The notes: generated by a model not told the origin, from the letters alone. A stretch of 64,000 bases of DNA from Shewanella aquimarina (GCF_023349185.1 NZ_JAKIKY010000005.1:124001-188000), one strand, 5' to 3'; positions 1 through 9,382 are shown, counted from the stretch's first letter. Translations and numbers: made by a program.

Positions 1-1050
1 AAGTTACGTTTTCTCGCCGGGCCGAAAGCCTACAAACAGATCGCCGAGCAGGGACTGAAGCCCGAGCTATTTACCCAGGTGTTGGCGGCATCGGGTGGGC
101 CAAAATGGCTCGGTATCGCCGCGCTGGATAAGTATCTGTTTGGCACCTTCTTCAAGGCGAGACAGACGCCGCTCTACACCCTGGGAGCCTCATCCGGCGC
201 CTGGCGTCTGGCCTGTTTGGCACAGCAAGACCCACTGGCGGCTTACGAGCGGTTGGAGCGGGAATATATTGGCCAGCGTTACGAGACCAAGCCCAGCGCG
301 AGCGAGGTGTCGCATAAGGTAGCCGGTATAGTCTCTGGCATATTGGGGGCAAAGCAGGGGGCGGATATCGTCAGTAATCCTGTGATTAAGAGCCATTTCA
401 TCGCCTGTCGTGGCCGTCATCTCAACCGCCTGTCTCACAGAGCCGCACTTGGTGCCGGTCTTGCCACCACGGCGGTCACTAATCTGCTGAGTCGGCGCAC
501 CCTGGGATGGCACTTCGAGCGTTACCTGTTTGGTAGCGGCGGCGCAGCCTCGCCTTTTAATGAGTTAAAGGATCTGCCGGGTCGTCACCTGGCCCTGACC
601 GGGGAGAATATTGCCCAGGTTCTGCTGGCCACCGGCTCTATCCCCTGGGTGCTGGCACCTGTTGAGCGCATCGAAGGCGCTCCCGCCGGCCATTATTACG
701 ATGGTGGCATCACAGATTATCATTTCGATCTTCCCCTGGCCCACGCGCCTGGGTTGACCCTCTATCCCCACTTCTACAGCAAGATTCTGCCCGGCTGGTT
801 TGACAAGTCGCTGCCCTGGCGCAGCGCCAAACGCAACTATGACAACGCCCTGATCTTGGCCCCTAGTGAGGCCTATTTAAAGCAGCTTCCCTATGGCAAG
901 TTGCCGGACAGAAATGACTTCAGCCGACTGAGTACGGAGGAGCGGATGCGCTATTGGCGACAGGCGGCGCAGATGAGTGAAGTACTGGCAGAAGACTTAG
1001 ATAAGGTATTAAAAAGTGGCGATATTATGCGTTACATTAACACTTTCTAA
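1..1050 (+). CDS. Patatin-like phospholipase/acylhydrolase (5' end outside window)
   Basis: The reading frame is open from base 1, so the start codon lies just upstream of the window; a GTG at 79 is an internal codon of the same frame. Before it the frame reads LAGPKAYKQIAEQGLKPE, which resembles the N-terminus of patatin-like proteins that continue into a GGPKW loop. The nucleophile elbow G-A-S-S-G lies at about 179-195 and the partner Asp in D-G-G at about 700-708, forming the Ser-Asp dyad of patatins. These enzymes cleave acyl esters of lipids; the real substrate is unknown. No signal peptide is visible in what is present. The class is secure from the dyad; the function beyond lipid acyl hydrolase is not. 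Confidence 0.8.
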   Translation, partial: KLRFLAGPKAYKQIAEQGLKPELFTQVLAASGGPKWLGIAALDKYLFGTFFKARQTPLYTLGASSGAWRLACLAQQDPLAAYERLEREYIGQRYETKPSASEVSHKVAGIVSGILGAKQGADIVSNPVIKSHFIACRGRHLNRLSHRAALGAGLATTAVTNLLSRRTLGWHFERYLFGSGGAASPFNELKDLPGRHLALTGENIAQVLLATGSIPWVLAPVERIEGAPAGHYYDGGITDYHFDLPLAHAPGLTLYPHFYSKILPGWFDKSLPWRSAKRNYDNALILAPSEAYLKQLPYGKLPDRNDFSRLSTEERMRYWRQAAQMSEVLAEDLDKVLKSGDIMRYINTF

Positions 1051-1260
1051 TTAATTGGCTGCAACAAAAGGGAATCTTTTAGGGTCTAATAAGCGAAGGA
1101 CCGGGTATTTTGATTGGCATGGCATCGCCGATCCAATAATGGCGTTTCGGGCAGTAATTTCGACAACTGCTACACTTTATCATTATTGCTCCTTGGTTAT
1201 TTTTCAGTCGCACTGACTCGACACTCACGGCGATCACCCACCAAGGGGGAGGAGGTTGCT

Positions 1261-1839
1261 ATGTTGACTCAAGAGATGGCGTTGATCACCCGCGACGAAC
1301 TACTTTTGCCCGATGGCAGAATAGAGATACGAGTGGCGGGGCCTAGCAGCTTGAAACTGATTGCCGAGGTGCTCAAGGGGCACTTCCCGCTAGCCTTTGC
1401 CATGTCTCGCCCTCAGGCGAATCCCCCCTGTTATCCACTGGCGACTCAGTGCGAAATCATAGACTTCAATCAACTCGAAGACGACTGTCTGGGTCTGGTA
1501 CTGGAAGGTAAGCAGAGGGTGAAGATCTTCTCGGCGGCCAAGCGACGTGATGGTAACTGGATAGCTAGAACCCTGAGTTGTAGCAATTGGCGCGAAGAGC
1601 CCATCAAGGGGGAATTTGAGCTGATCAGTGCAGCACTAGAGCAGTTCTATCTGGTCAACCCCGCCCTGCAGGAGCTCTATGGTGATTTGCATCTTGAAGA
1701 TGCTACCTGGGTCAGTCAGCGTTGGCTCGAGGTGCTACCGCTTTATAACCGTGATAAACAGGTGCTGGTCAATCAGCCCGACTGTCACAAGACCATGGAT
1801 TTTGTTCTGGAACTGATCAAGTCCCACGCGGGGCAATAA
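1261..1839 (+). CDS. LON peptidase substrate-binding-domain protein
   Basis: A 192-residue protein resembling the stand-alone N-terminal (LonSB) domain of Lon protease, with no AAA+ or protease domain. The start ATG at 1261 is chosen because a strong ribosome-binding site (GGGGGAGGAGG, about 1245-1255) lies just upstream; an upstream extension to 1114 in frame is possible but has no such signal. The segment LPDGRIEIRVAGPSSLKLI and the later LGLVLEGKQRVKI fit the beta-rich LonSB fold. Such proteins are thought to bind unfolded substrates or act as adaptors, but their role is poorly known. It stands alone between the patatin gene and a pseudouridine synthase gene on the same strand. Confidence 0.75.
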   Translation: MLTQEMALITRDELLLPDGRIEIRVAGPSSLKLIAEVLKGHFPLAFAMSRPQANPPCYPLATQCEIIDFNQLEDDCLGLVLEGKQRVKIFSAAKRRDGNWIARTLSCSNWREEPIKGEFELISAALEQFYLVNPALQELYGDLHLEDATWVSQRWLEVLPLYNRDKQVLVNQPDCHKTMDFVLELIKSHAGQ

Positions 1840-1905
1840 TTTGCTCTCATCCGGGCCGCAATTTTTGTTACCATGGCCGCTCCTTTATATTTAGGCCTTT
1901 CTGTC

Positions 1906-2814
1906 ATGGTACGCGCGGCTCAAGCCTCCTTTATCGTCTTACCTCAAACAGCCAATCCCCCGGCGAGCGTTTACGACTATTTCTGTCAGCGGTTCGATAA
2001 TATTCCAGCCGACGTCTGGCGAGAGCGTTTCAATGCGGGCAAGGTGCATTGGCAAGACGGTCAGGCGCTGGCACTCTGTACCGCCTATCGGCCACAGCAG
2101 AAGGTGTACTACTACCGTGAGGTCGCCCATGAGGCGACGCCTCCCTATAGTGAGTCTATTCTGTATCAAGATGAGCAGATAGTGCTGGCCAACAAGCCGC
2201 ACTTCATGGCCCTGCACCCCGGGGGAGAGGTAATTAATCAGTGTTTAATCAACCGTCTAAGGGTACGTACCGATTGCAAACAGCTTATCGCCGCTCATCG
2301 GCTGGATCGCGCCACCGCGGGCATAGTTCTGCTGGTCAAACAGAGTGAGCGCCGCGACGCCTATCATGGGTTATTTCGTCATGGGCAGATCACCAAGGAA
2401 TACCAGGCCCTGGCGCGGCTCACTCCTGAGTTACTGGCGGAGCATAGCGCCGGGAAACTCAGCCTGCCCAGACGCTGGACGGTGAAGAATCGTATCGATA
2501 AAGGAAGCCCCAGCTTCACCATGCGCATCGTCGAGGGTGAGGCCAATAGCCACTCGGAGATCGCCCTGGTGAGCGTCGAGGGGGAGATAGGCCGCTTCGA
2601 GCTGATGCCTATCACAGGTAAGACCCACCAACTGCGGCTGCACATGAATAGCCTGGGCATGCCTATTCTCAATGACAACTTCTATCCCATACTTCAGCCC
2701 AAAGGCAGTGAGGATTATGAACAGCCGATGAAGCTGCTGGCGCGTCGCCTGGCTTTCACGGATCCTGTGACGGGTCGGCTGCTAGATATTTGCCTGCCGG
2801 AACTCTCACTCTAG
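1906..2814 (+). CDS. RluA-family pseudouridine synthase
   Basis: Isomerises uridine to pseudouridine in structured RNA (rRNA or tRNA). The signature H-R-L-D-R-A-T-A-G, with the catalytic Asp near residue 134, and the later GKTHQLRLHMNSLGMPI motif are diagnostic of the RluA family. The first ~90 residues (VYDYFCQRFDNIP..W) are compatible with an S4-like or divergent RNA-binding region. Two ATG starts are possible, 1873 and 1906; the later one is preferred because the residues before it are not family-like, but neither has a strong Shine-Dalgarno. The RNA target cannot be read from sequence. Confidence 0.85.
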   Translation: MVRAAQASFIVLPQTANPPASVYDYFCQRFDNIPADVWRERFNAGKVHWQDGQALALCTAYRPQQKVYYYREVAHEATPPYSESILYQDEQIVLANKPHFMALHPGGEVINQCLINRLRVRTDCKQLIAAHRLDRATAGIVLLVKQSERRDAYHGLFRHGQITKEYQALARLTPELLAEHSAGKLSLPRRWTVKNRIDKGSPSFTMRIVEGEANSHSEIALVSVEGEIGRFELMPITGKTHQLRLHMNSLGMPILNDNFYPILQPKGSEDYEQPMKLLARRLAFTDPVTGRLLDICLPELSL

Positions 2815-2833
2815 AAGCCTCGCCGGATAAGAC

Positions 2834-4714
2834 TTAGCCGTTACGAGACTGGCGTGGCGGTAGGAACTCTGTGGTACTCATGTCGCCATGGAGCACGGCG
2901 ACTTTCGAGGGGGCGCCATCTTTAGCGAAGCTCACCACACCTATGCCGCTGGCGTTGATCAGCCGCTGACTGCGCATGCCGTTGGGGCGTCGGCCGCGAA
3001 TGGACATGCGCTTGCGTTTGGTAAACCAGTTGAGCGGCGAGAAGTGACCATAGAGCCAGCCGTTCAATTTATCGAATACGGGTAGCAGCTTCTCGGGAAA
3101 CTGATTCTTGATGCCGCTCGAGGTGATCTGATAGATCTGCGGTCCCTGAGTGCGAAAGCGGATCCCTATGTCGTAGGCGAAGGAGTAATGCACATCGCCC
3201 GAAAGGATCACAAACTGCTGCGGCGTCTTACGATGAAGGAAGATGCTCAGCAGGGTGTTGGCCGTGCCGGGATGAGCCATCCAGTTTTCGGCGTCCACCA
3301 GGAGGGAGGCGCCGATAAAGGTGGCCGCGCGCTGCACCGCCTCGATCAGTTTTACGCCGAACATGGGCGCCGCCGAGACGATAATCACCTTCTCCTGTCC
3401 CACTAACTGCTGCTGAAGCTCCATCAGGGCTTCCCAGTCCATCAGACCAGAAGGCTTGGCCAGGTTAGACTCGCTGCGCCAACGCTGGGTGCGGGTGTCG
3501 AGTATCACCAATTTGGGGGAAGTATTGAGGCTGTAGTGCCACTCGTCAAAATCCAGTAGCGCCTCGATTAAAGCGTCGTGCTGCGCCTCCTCGCGACTGG
3601 CGAGAAACTGCTTGAGCTGGGGCAGAATGTCGCCGGTAAACTTGCGCTTTTGATTCCCCAGGCCCTGAAACACCAGGTAACCGATCAGCGCATTGCCTAT
3701 GATGCGTTTCGAGAAGGGGTGGCCATAGGCCGCCTGTTCCCATTTGGCGGTGAGGTTCCAGTCGTCTGTGATGTCGTGATCGTCGAAGATCATATAGGTG
3801 GGCAGATGTGCCAGCAGGCGCCGCACCTTGGTCAGCCCCGCCTTAAACTCCAGCAGGTGTAGCCACTCCTTCTGCCATCTCTGCTGATTGCTGGGTGACA
3901 GGCCGGTCACTTCCTTGGGGATATCGATCAACTGCCACAGCTCGGGTGACCAGCTAAGCAGGTAGAGGGCGACGATCTCGGACAGACTCACCAGGTGATT
4001 CTCGGCGATCGACGAGGTAAAGATGGGGTGATTGATATACCAACGTACCAGTGCGCTGCCCGCAGGATATTCGGTGCGAGGCAGTAGCTTCTTGTGGCGT
4101 TGATACATGGCCGCCGGATGATAGCTTATCTGCTTACTGTGGCCGAGTGGCGCCTGTTGAAACTCCTCCTCATACAGGCCTAATTTTTCTATGACCTTGC
4201 CAATGGCGAATAGCATGGGGCCGGCGACATCGTCGACATAGATCTGATCGCCGCTGAGCATCATCAGTGCCGGCCGTTTTGCCGCATCCGGCGCGATTTC
4301 CACTTGGGTATCGGCGGCAACCATGGCATCGCTGCTGTGGTGATGGGCGTTGCGACAAGAGCCGTGCAGCAGGGTGTCTATCTCAGGCTTTATCACGAAA
4401 TCCGGGCACTCGCCGTCGCCATAGGTCAGTTGCTCGAGCGGCGCGAACAGATCCCCATGCTGGCTGTCGCTGAGCCGGTAGGGAATACTCGTGCCGACAG
4501 GATTGAGCCCTGGCTGGCTAAGATGGATCAAGTAGAAGAAGGCGTGAGTGCCGAGTTCGAGACACTCTACGGCGTCACCCTCAAGCAAGTGCCGAGTCTC
4601 ACCCAGGGTGAGCGTTAACTGTGACAGCGGCGCACTGGTCACCAGGGTGAGAGTGAAATGGTCTGCGTCGCAGTGACGCAGCATGGGTCCGGTCAGCAGC
4701 AGAGGTAGTGTCAT
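2834..4714 (-). CDS. PhoD-like metallophosphatase/phosphodiesterase
   Basis: A 626-residue member of the PhoD-like family (alkaline phosphatase/phosphodiesterase fold). Metal-site motifs are visible in order: LSGDQIYVDDV, MIFDDHDITDDWN and FVILSGDVHYSFAYD. No Tat or Sec signal is evident at the N-terminus (MTLPLLLTGPMLRHCDAD), unlike secreted PhoD of Bacillus, so it is probably cytoplasmic or exported by another route. Its ATG begins one base after the TGA of the lipoprotein gene upstream on the same strand, so the two are very likely co-transcribed and translationally coupled. The substrate is not known. Confidence 0.82.
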   Translation of the reverse strand: MTLPLLLTGPMLRHCDADHFTLTLVTSAPLSQLTLTLGETRHLLEGDAVECLELGTHAFFYLIHLSQPGLNPVGTSIPYRLSDSQHGDLFAPLEQLTYGDGECPDFVIKPEIDTLLHGSCRNAHHHSSDAMVAADTQVEIAPDAAKRPALMMLSGDQIYVDDVAGPMLFAIGKVIEKLGLYEEEFQQAPLGHSKQISYHPAAMYQRHKKLLPRTEYPAGSALVRWYINHPIFTSSIAENHLVSLSEIVALYLLSWSPELWQLIDIPKEVTGLSPSNQQRWQKEWLHLLEFKAGLTKVRRLLAHLPTYMIFDDHDITDDWNLTAKWEQAAYGHPFSKRIIGNALIGYLVFQGLGNQKRKFTGDILPQLKQFLASREEAQHDALIEALLDFDEWHYSLNTSPKLVILDTRTQRWRSESNLAKPSGLMDWEALMELQQQLVGQEKVIIVSAAPMFGVKLIEAVQRAATFIGASLLVDAENWMAHPGTANTLLSIFLHRKTPQQFVILSGDVHYSFAYDIGIRFRTQGPQIYQITSSGIKNQFPEKLLPVFDKLNGWLYGHFSPLNWFTKRKRMSIRGRRPNGMRSQRLINASGIGVVSFAKDGAPSKVAVLHGDMSTTEFLPPRQSRNG

Positions 4715-4715
4715 A

Positions 4716-5399
4716 TCAGTCGGCGAGGGTGCAGATCATAGGGTCGGCGCCATAGCCCCAGGTGATGCGCGCCTCGCCGTGGTGTTCCCACAGTGATTCG
4801 TTGCGTCCCTGATAGCGGCTGCCGCTGGCGCTAGGCTGGCTGACCATGAGCGAGACGCTATCGCCAAATTCGGCGATGAGGGTTGCAGGCTCGGTGGCGA
4901 AATAGCTGACCATCACCTGTTTGGCTTTGATACCGTCGCATTGGTAGCTGACCTCGGCAGTGGGGGCGATAAGACGATATCTGGCTTGCAGCTCGGCGAT
5001 ACGCATCTGGTAGTTGTCGCGCACGCACTGTGTTTTATCTTCACTCTTCCAGCACTCGTTACGCCCCTTTATCCAGCCGCGTTGTTCGGCTTTCAACATG
5101 GGGGGATGCTCGTTAACGGCCTTGGTGCTGGCAGCTTGGAACACCTTGGCCATCTGTTGGTCAAGCGCGGCCAGATCGGCGTCATGGCAGATCAGGGTCT
5201 CTATGCTGGAGAGTTTGTCGCCGTTACAGTCGAAGCTGGGCTGGTTGGCCATGTGATTTTCTGGCTTGTTGGGCGCCTGATTCTCGGTTTGCGCTGCAGA
5301 GGGCGCTTTTGAAGAAGACTCGCTATTGGCTTGCATGGCCTGCTGGCTGCAGGCTGGCAGCAGTATGCTGGCAATGGCGAGTATGGCTAATTTTTTCAT
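4716..5399 (-). CDS. Lipoprotein with LprI-like and MliC-like lysozyme-inhibitor domains
   Basis: A 227-residue lipoprotein. The start at 5399 gives a clean signal peptide, MKKLAILAIASILLPAC, with a lipobox Cys, and a GGAG ribosome-binding site sits 7-8 bases upstream; the frame extends further upstream but without these. After a Ser/Ala/Asn linker comes an LprI/DUF1311-type domain (FDCNGDKLSSIETLICHDADLAALDQQM..W..R..C) and then a C-terminal MliC-type domain (YQCDGIKAKQVMVSYF...GEARITWG..C). Both families inhibit or counter host lysozymes. It overlaps functionally with no neighbour except the PhoD-like gene directly downstream. The two-domain assignment rests on motif recognition. Confidence 0.75.
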   Translation of the reverse strand: MKKLAILAIASILLPACSQQAMQANSESSSKAPSAAQTENQAPNKPENHMANQPSFDCNGDKLSSIETLICHDADLAALDQQMAKVFQAASTKAVNEHPPMLKAEQRGWIKGRNECWKSEDKTQCVRDNYQMRIAELQARYRLIAPTAEVSYQCDGIKAKQVMVSYFATEPATLIAEFGDSVSLMVSQPSASGSRYQGRNESLWEHHGEARITWGYGADPMICTLAD

Positions 5400-5745
5400 G
5401 GTTAAGCTCCAAGCTTGGGCCAGATATCCTTGATAACACATGAGCATATCCTGTTGTGCCGGGCGCGGCAAATCCACGGCGCCTGTTTATCCCCCAGCCT
5501 TAATATTTGTTTATCTACAAGTGTTTGGCGCGAGTCGAGGGCTGTGACGCATGCTTGCACGCTGTGAGCTTTGAACAATCCAGGGCAGGGCGCGTTTAGA
5601 GAGGTCAGCAGGCCACAACAGAGCTTAGATATGAAATGAGAGATGAAACTCGCTTCATGGGGCACAAAGGTGTGAGTCCAGTTTAGCCGATACTGTCTTG
5701 CTGCTATGATGAGTTGAGCAGGTGGCCCCAGGCAGGAGATTAGCA

Positions 5746-6669
5746 ATGAAACTTCGCATCATACTCAATGGTAAGAAGGCCGGTGACGAGGTGCTTCGCC
5801 AGGCGATCGACAGGGTGCGGGCCGATCACGAGATTCAGGTGCGCGTGACCTTTGAAACCGGGGATGTGGCCCGGCTGGTGGATGAGGCTATCGCCGAGGG
5901 CTGTCAGCGCCTCGTCGCGGCGGGTGGTGACGGCACGGTGAATGAGTTGGTGGACGCCCTGATGCGGCATACCAGCGACGAACGCTGCGAGCTGGCACTC
6001 TTGCCTATGGGGACGGCCAACGACTTTGCTACCGCGGCCAGGGTGCCCGACGACTTCGAGGAAGCGCTGCGTCTGGCGGCCCAGGGAGAGGCCTATGGCG
6101 TCGATGTGATTCGGGCCAATGACAGGTATGTGGTGAATATCGCCAGCGGCGGTTTCGGCGCCCAGGTCACGGCCAACACGCCGGTGGCGCTGAAACACTT
6201 TCTCGGTGGCGGTGCCTATACCCTGTCCGGGCTGGTGCAGGCGCTTAACTTCAAGCCCTATGACGGCGAATTTACCATACATGGCGAGGCCAGTACCCAG
6301 CAGCTGCTGGTGGGCGCCGTGTGTAACGGACGTCAGGCCGGTGGTGGTCAGGTGTTGGCGCCGGATGCCTATATCAACGATGGCCTGATGGATCTGGTGG
6401 CCCTGCATCACTTTCCCATCGAGGCACTGGCCCAGGTGATCGCCGAGCTGCAGTCGCCCAAGGCCGATAATGAGTATGTGAAGTATCATCGCGACACCCA
6501 GGCCAGCTGGCGCTCCACCCCGCCTATGCCCATTAATCTCGATGGCGAGCCCATCGCCGAGTCTCGGGTGGAGTTCGAGCTTCAGGCTGGCGCGATCGCC
6601 ATGGTGCTGCCCAAGGATTGCCCCATGCTACAGCCGGGCAGCGAGCCGATTAACAGAGAAACCCATTAA
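5746..6669 (+). CDS. yegS: YegS-type lipid kinase
   Basis: A 307-residue diacylglycerol-kinase-fold protein that phosphorylates a lipid (phosphatidylglycerol for E. coli YegS). The nucleotide-binding motif A-A-G-G-D-G-T-V-N-E is at residues 58-67, followed by LLPMGTANDFATA, the hallmark of the family. The ATG at 5746 with CAGGAG at 5733-5738 is the start; an in-frame GTG at 5722 is upstream of that site and less likely. Its TAA shares a base with the ATG of the next gene (TAATG), so both are probably translated from one message. Confidence 0.88.
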   Translation: MKLRIILNGKKAGDEVLRQAIDRVRADHEIQVRVTFETGDVARLVDEAIAEGCQRLVAAGGDGTVNELVDALMRHTSDERCELALLPMGTANDFATAARVPDDFEEALRLAAQGEAYGVDVIRANDRYVVNIASGGFGAQVTANTPVALKHFLGGGAYTLSGLVQALNFKPYDGEFTIHGEASTQQLLVGAVCNGRQAGGGQVLAPDAYINDGLMDLVALHHFPIEALAQVIAELQSPKADNEYVKYHRDTQASWRSTPPMPINLDGEPIAESRVEFELQAGAIAMVLPKDCPMLQPGSEPINRETH

Positions 6670-7592
6670 TGTTGAAGATAATGATAACCGGGGCCACCGG
6701 CCTGCTGGGGCGCGCTTTAGTTGAGCAATTTGCAAAAGAGCCTGTGACGCTGCTGGCCTGCGGCTATTCGCGCGCCGGAGCCGATATGCATAGACTGGAT
6801 CTGACCGATGCACGGGCGGTGAGCCAGTTTATCGAGACCCACAAACCCGAGGTGATTCTACACTGCGCGGCAGAGCGGCGACCGGATGTGTCCGAGCGCG
6901 ACCCCGAGGCGGCAAAGGCGCTCAACCTGGCCGCCACCCGGCAGCTTGCCCAGGCGGCGAAGGCCAATGGCGCCTGGCTTTGTTACATCTCCACAGATTA
7001 TGTGTTCGATGGCACCTCACCCGATTATGACGAAGAGAACCAGACGCATCCGCTCAATTTCTATGGCGAGACCAAGCGTGAGGGGGAGCTGGCACTGATT
7101 GAGGTGTCCAGTGAGTTCGCCGTGCTACGTCTGCCAATCCTCTATGGTCGGGTCGAGTCGCTGGATGAGTCGGCGGTGTTGGTGATGCTCAAACAGCTGG
7201 TGAATCAGGCGCCTACCCAGCAGGATGATTGGGCGGTGCGCAGCCCCACCTCGACACTGGATATCGCCAACGCTTTGGTTAAGTTGGTGGCGCGCCAACA
7301 ACAGGCGGGCGATGTGGCGGGCATCTATCATTTCACCGGCGAAGAGCGCATGACCAAGTACCAGATGCTGCTTAAGATGGCCGAGATAATGGGGCTGAGC
7401 AGCCAGCACGTCTCGCCTCAGTCGAGCCCGAGCGACCTGGCCAAGCGACCCAAGGATTGCAGCCTGAGTATGGCGCGCCTCAAATCTTTGGCAATAAAGA
7501 GTGAAATCGACTTCGAACAGGGCGTAAAATACAGCCTGTCCCGCTCGGGTGACGCCCTGGCGAAGATAGGATTAGTCTTTGATCTCAAATAG
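6669..7592 (+). CDS. RmlD-like NAD(P)-dependent sugar-nucleotide reductase family protein
   Basis: A 307-residue extended short-chain dehydrogenase. The Rossmann loop G-A-T-G-L-L-G is at residues 8-14 and the catalytic Y-x-x-x-K (Y132-G-E-T-K136) follows an STDYVFDG motif. This set is typical of dTDP-4-dehydrorhamnose reductase and of its relative MAT2B. No rhamnose pathway genes are adjacent, so a true RmlD role is doubtful; the neighbours are a lipid kinase (overlapping TAATG start) and a redox histidine kinase 9 bp downstream. The family is secure; substrate unknown. Confidence 0.8.
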   Translation: MLKIMITGATGLLGRALVEQFAKEPVTLLACGYSRAGADMHRLDLTDARAVSQFIETHKPEVILHCAAERRPDVSERDPEAAKALNLAATRQLAQAAKANGAWLCYISTDYVFDGTSPDYDEENQTHPLNFYGETKREGELALIEVSSEFAVLRLPILYGRVESLDESAVLVMLKQLVNQAPTQQDDWAVRSPTSTLDIANALVKLVARQQQAGDVAGIYHFTGEERMTKYQMLLKMAEIMGLSSQHVSPQSSPSDLAKRPKDCSLSMARLKSLAIKSEIDFEQGVKYSLSRSGDALAKIGLVFDLK

Positions 7593-7601
7593 GAAAGCAA
7601 T

Positions 7602-8849
7602 GTGACGACTCTGAGTTATGGCCGCTACCGGGCCGCCGACCAACTGGCCTTGCTGCGCATCATGGCCTTGATGCTGAAACTCTGTCTCACCTTCCTGTTT
7701 GCCGACACCTTCGGCCTGTCGCTTCACAGCCCGGCGCTGAACCTCACCCTGATCCTCGAGGCCTTCTATTTAAGCTTCACCTTCTGGCTGAGAAAGCCCC
7801 TGCTCAGTAGCGACTCGGGGCTGTTTATCGCCCTGGTGCTCGATACACTGCTGTGGATCTCCTGGCTCTATTTCTCCGGCGGCGCCACCAACGCCTTCAT
7901 CTCCCTGCTATTGCTGCCGATAGCCATCGCCGCCGTGCTGCTGCCCTTCTGGGCGCCCTGGTCATTGGCCCTGCTGTCAAATCTGGCCTACAGCCTGATG
8001 CTGTTTTCTATGCCTGAGAGCGCCATGAGTCATCACGGCATGGATATGCAGTCTCACTACCTGGGGATGTGGGTCAATTTCATCATCTCATCCCTGGTGT
8101 TGACCACGAGTGTGGCCCTGCTGGCCAAACGCATGCGGCGTCAGGATGCTCAGCTTGCCTTTATGCGTGAGGCGCAGCTGCGTCAGGAGAAGCTGATCGC
8201 CCTGGGCACCGCCTCGGCGCAGATGGCTCACCGGCTGGCGACCCCACTGGCTAGCATGAGGTTGCTGGTGGATGAGTTGCAGGAGGAGGCCGATGGTAAT
8301 GGGCCTGCGCTGCAGGAGATGCAATCGGCACTGACGGTTTGCGAGTCCACCCTGACGGCGCTGCGCAGCGCCACCGAATCGATCCGCGAGGGGGCGCAGC
8401 GGCTGGAATCCGCCGAGCAACTGCTGAGCGGTTTGAGTGAGCAGGTCAATCTGCTGATGCCGGCGGTGAAACTGTCGTTGGAGCCAGATGATGGCCTCGA
8501 CAGGCTGCAGTTGCGAGTCGATGCCAGCCTGCAGCCCGCCTTACTGGCGCTTATCGAGAATGGTGCCAGGGCCAGCCAGGAGGCGACAGGCGAGCAGAAG
8601 GTAAGCTTCTCCGCCCAGCGTCAGGGGAATGAGCTGGTGCTTGGGGTACGCGACTTCGGCCCGGGTATTCCGGCGTCTTTGGTGCAGCAGCTCGGGCATC
8701 AGATAATCGAGGAGCCCAAGGGGATGGGGGTTGCCCTCTTGCTTAGTCATGCGAGCCTGGAGCGTCTCGGCGGGCGATTAATCCTCGGCAGTCATGTGGA
8801 TGGTGGCGCCGTGGCCCAGGTCTACCTGCCGATACAGGGGGCTGCATGA
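7602..8849 (+). CDS. RegB/PrrB/RoxS-type redox sensor histidine kinase
   Basis: A 415-residue membrane kinase starting at GTG 7602 (AGGA 7 bases upstream). About six membrane helices occupy residues 15-170. A loop reads G-G-A-T-N-A-F (93-99), matching the GGxxNPF quinone-site heptapeptide of RegB except Pro to Ala. The H-box Q-M-A-H210-R-L-A-T-P-L is of the RegB type, and Cys247 falls 37 residues later, close to where the redox-active Cys of RegB lies. The ATPase domain has an N-box (LIENGARAS) and a GPGIP loop. It overlaps the regulator gene by 4 bases (ATGA). In relatives the pair controls respiration and electron-sink genes in response to quinone redox state; that role here is inference. 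Confidence 0.86.
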   Translation: MTTLSYGRYRAADQLALLRIMALMLKLCLTFLFADTFGLSLHSPALNLTLILEAFYLSFTFWLRKPLLSSDSGLFIALVLDTLLWISWLYFSGGATNAFISLLLLPIAIAAVLLPFWAPWSLALLSNLAYSLMLFSMPESAMSHHGMDMQSHYLGMWVNFIISSLVLTTSVALLAKRMRRQDAQLAFMREAQLRQEKLIALGTASAQMAHRLATPLASMRLLVDELQEEADGNGPALQEMQSALTVCESTLTALRSATESIREGAQRLESAEQLLSGLSEQVNLLMPAVKLSLEPDDGLDRLQLRVDASLQPALLALIENGARASQEATGEQKVSFSAQRQGNELVLGVRDFGPGIPASLVQQLGHQIIEEPKGMGVALLLSHASLERLGGRLILGSHVDGGAVAQVYLPIQGAA

Positions 8850-9382
8850 AGCGCTTATTGATCATCGAAGATGAGCCGAGCTTTGCCGGGATCCTGGCGC
8901 GGCGCATGAGCAAGCACGGCTATGAGTGCGCGTTGGCGCACGATGCTACTCAGGCGCTACTCAAGGCCCGTCAGTTTAAACCCAGCCATATTCTGCTGGA
9001 CATGAAGCTGGCCGATGACAATGGCCTGGCGCTCATTCCCCCGCTCAAGGGCGCCGTGCCCCAGGCCGTGCTGGTGCTGTTGACCGGCTATGCCAGCATA
9101 GCCACCGCCGTCGAGGCGATGCGCCTTGGCGCCGACAACTACCTGACCAAGCCAGCCGATACCGCCACCCTGCTTAAGGTGCTGGACGATAAGGCGCCCA
9201 AGGCGATCGCTCCCGAGGTGGATGAGGCGCCCCTGAGCCCCAAGCGGGTGGAGTGGGAACATCTACAGCAGGTGCTGACCGCCAACAAGGGCAATGTGTC
9301 GGCGACGGCGCGGCAACTCGGGATGCATAGACGAACCCTGCAACGTAAGTTACTCAAGAAGCCGCAGGATATCAGTCAATAA
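8846..9382 (+). CDS. RegA/PrrA/RoxR-type response regulator
   Basis: A 178-residue regulator: receiver domain (acidic E8-D9, phospho-acceptor D52 in HILLDMKL, Lys in YLTKPAD) joined by a proline-containing linker to a Fis-type helix-turn-helix. The recognition region G-N-V-S-A-T-A-R-Q-L-G-M-H-R-R-T-L-Q-R is nearly the one conserved in RegA, PrrA, ActR and RoxR, so DNA specificity is probably conserved too (GCGNC-Nx-GNCGC). Start ATG overlaps the end of the kinase gene, confirming a cognate pair. A matching palindrome lies upstream of the TonB receptor gene at 12773-12791. Confidence 0.9.
   Translation: MKRLLIIEDEPSFAGILARRMSKHGYECALAHDATQALLKARQFKPSHILLDMKLADDNGLALIPPLKGAVPQAVLVLLTGYASIATAVEAMRLGADNYLTKPADTATLLKVLDDKAPKAIAPEVDEAPLSPKRVEWEHLQQVLTANKGNVSATARQLGMHRRTLQRKLLKKPQDISQ

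Noticed and set aside
1114..1260. N-terminal extension of the Lon-domain protein
   Set aside because: The strong ribosome-binding site is directly before ATG 1261 and the extension does not resemble a LonSB domain.
5740..6489. 249-codon minus-strand frame opposite yegS
   Set aside because: Complete antisense overlap with a clear lipid kinase; no start signal or recognisable domain.
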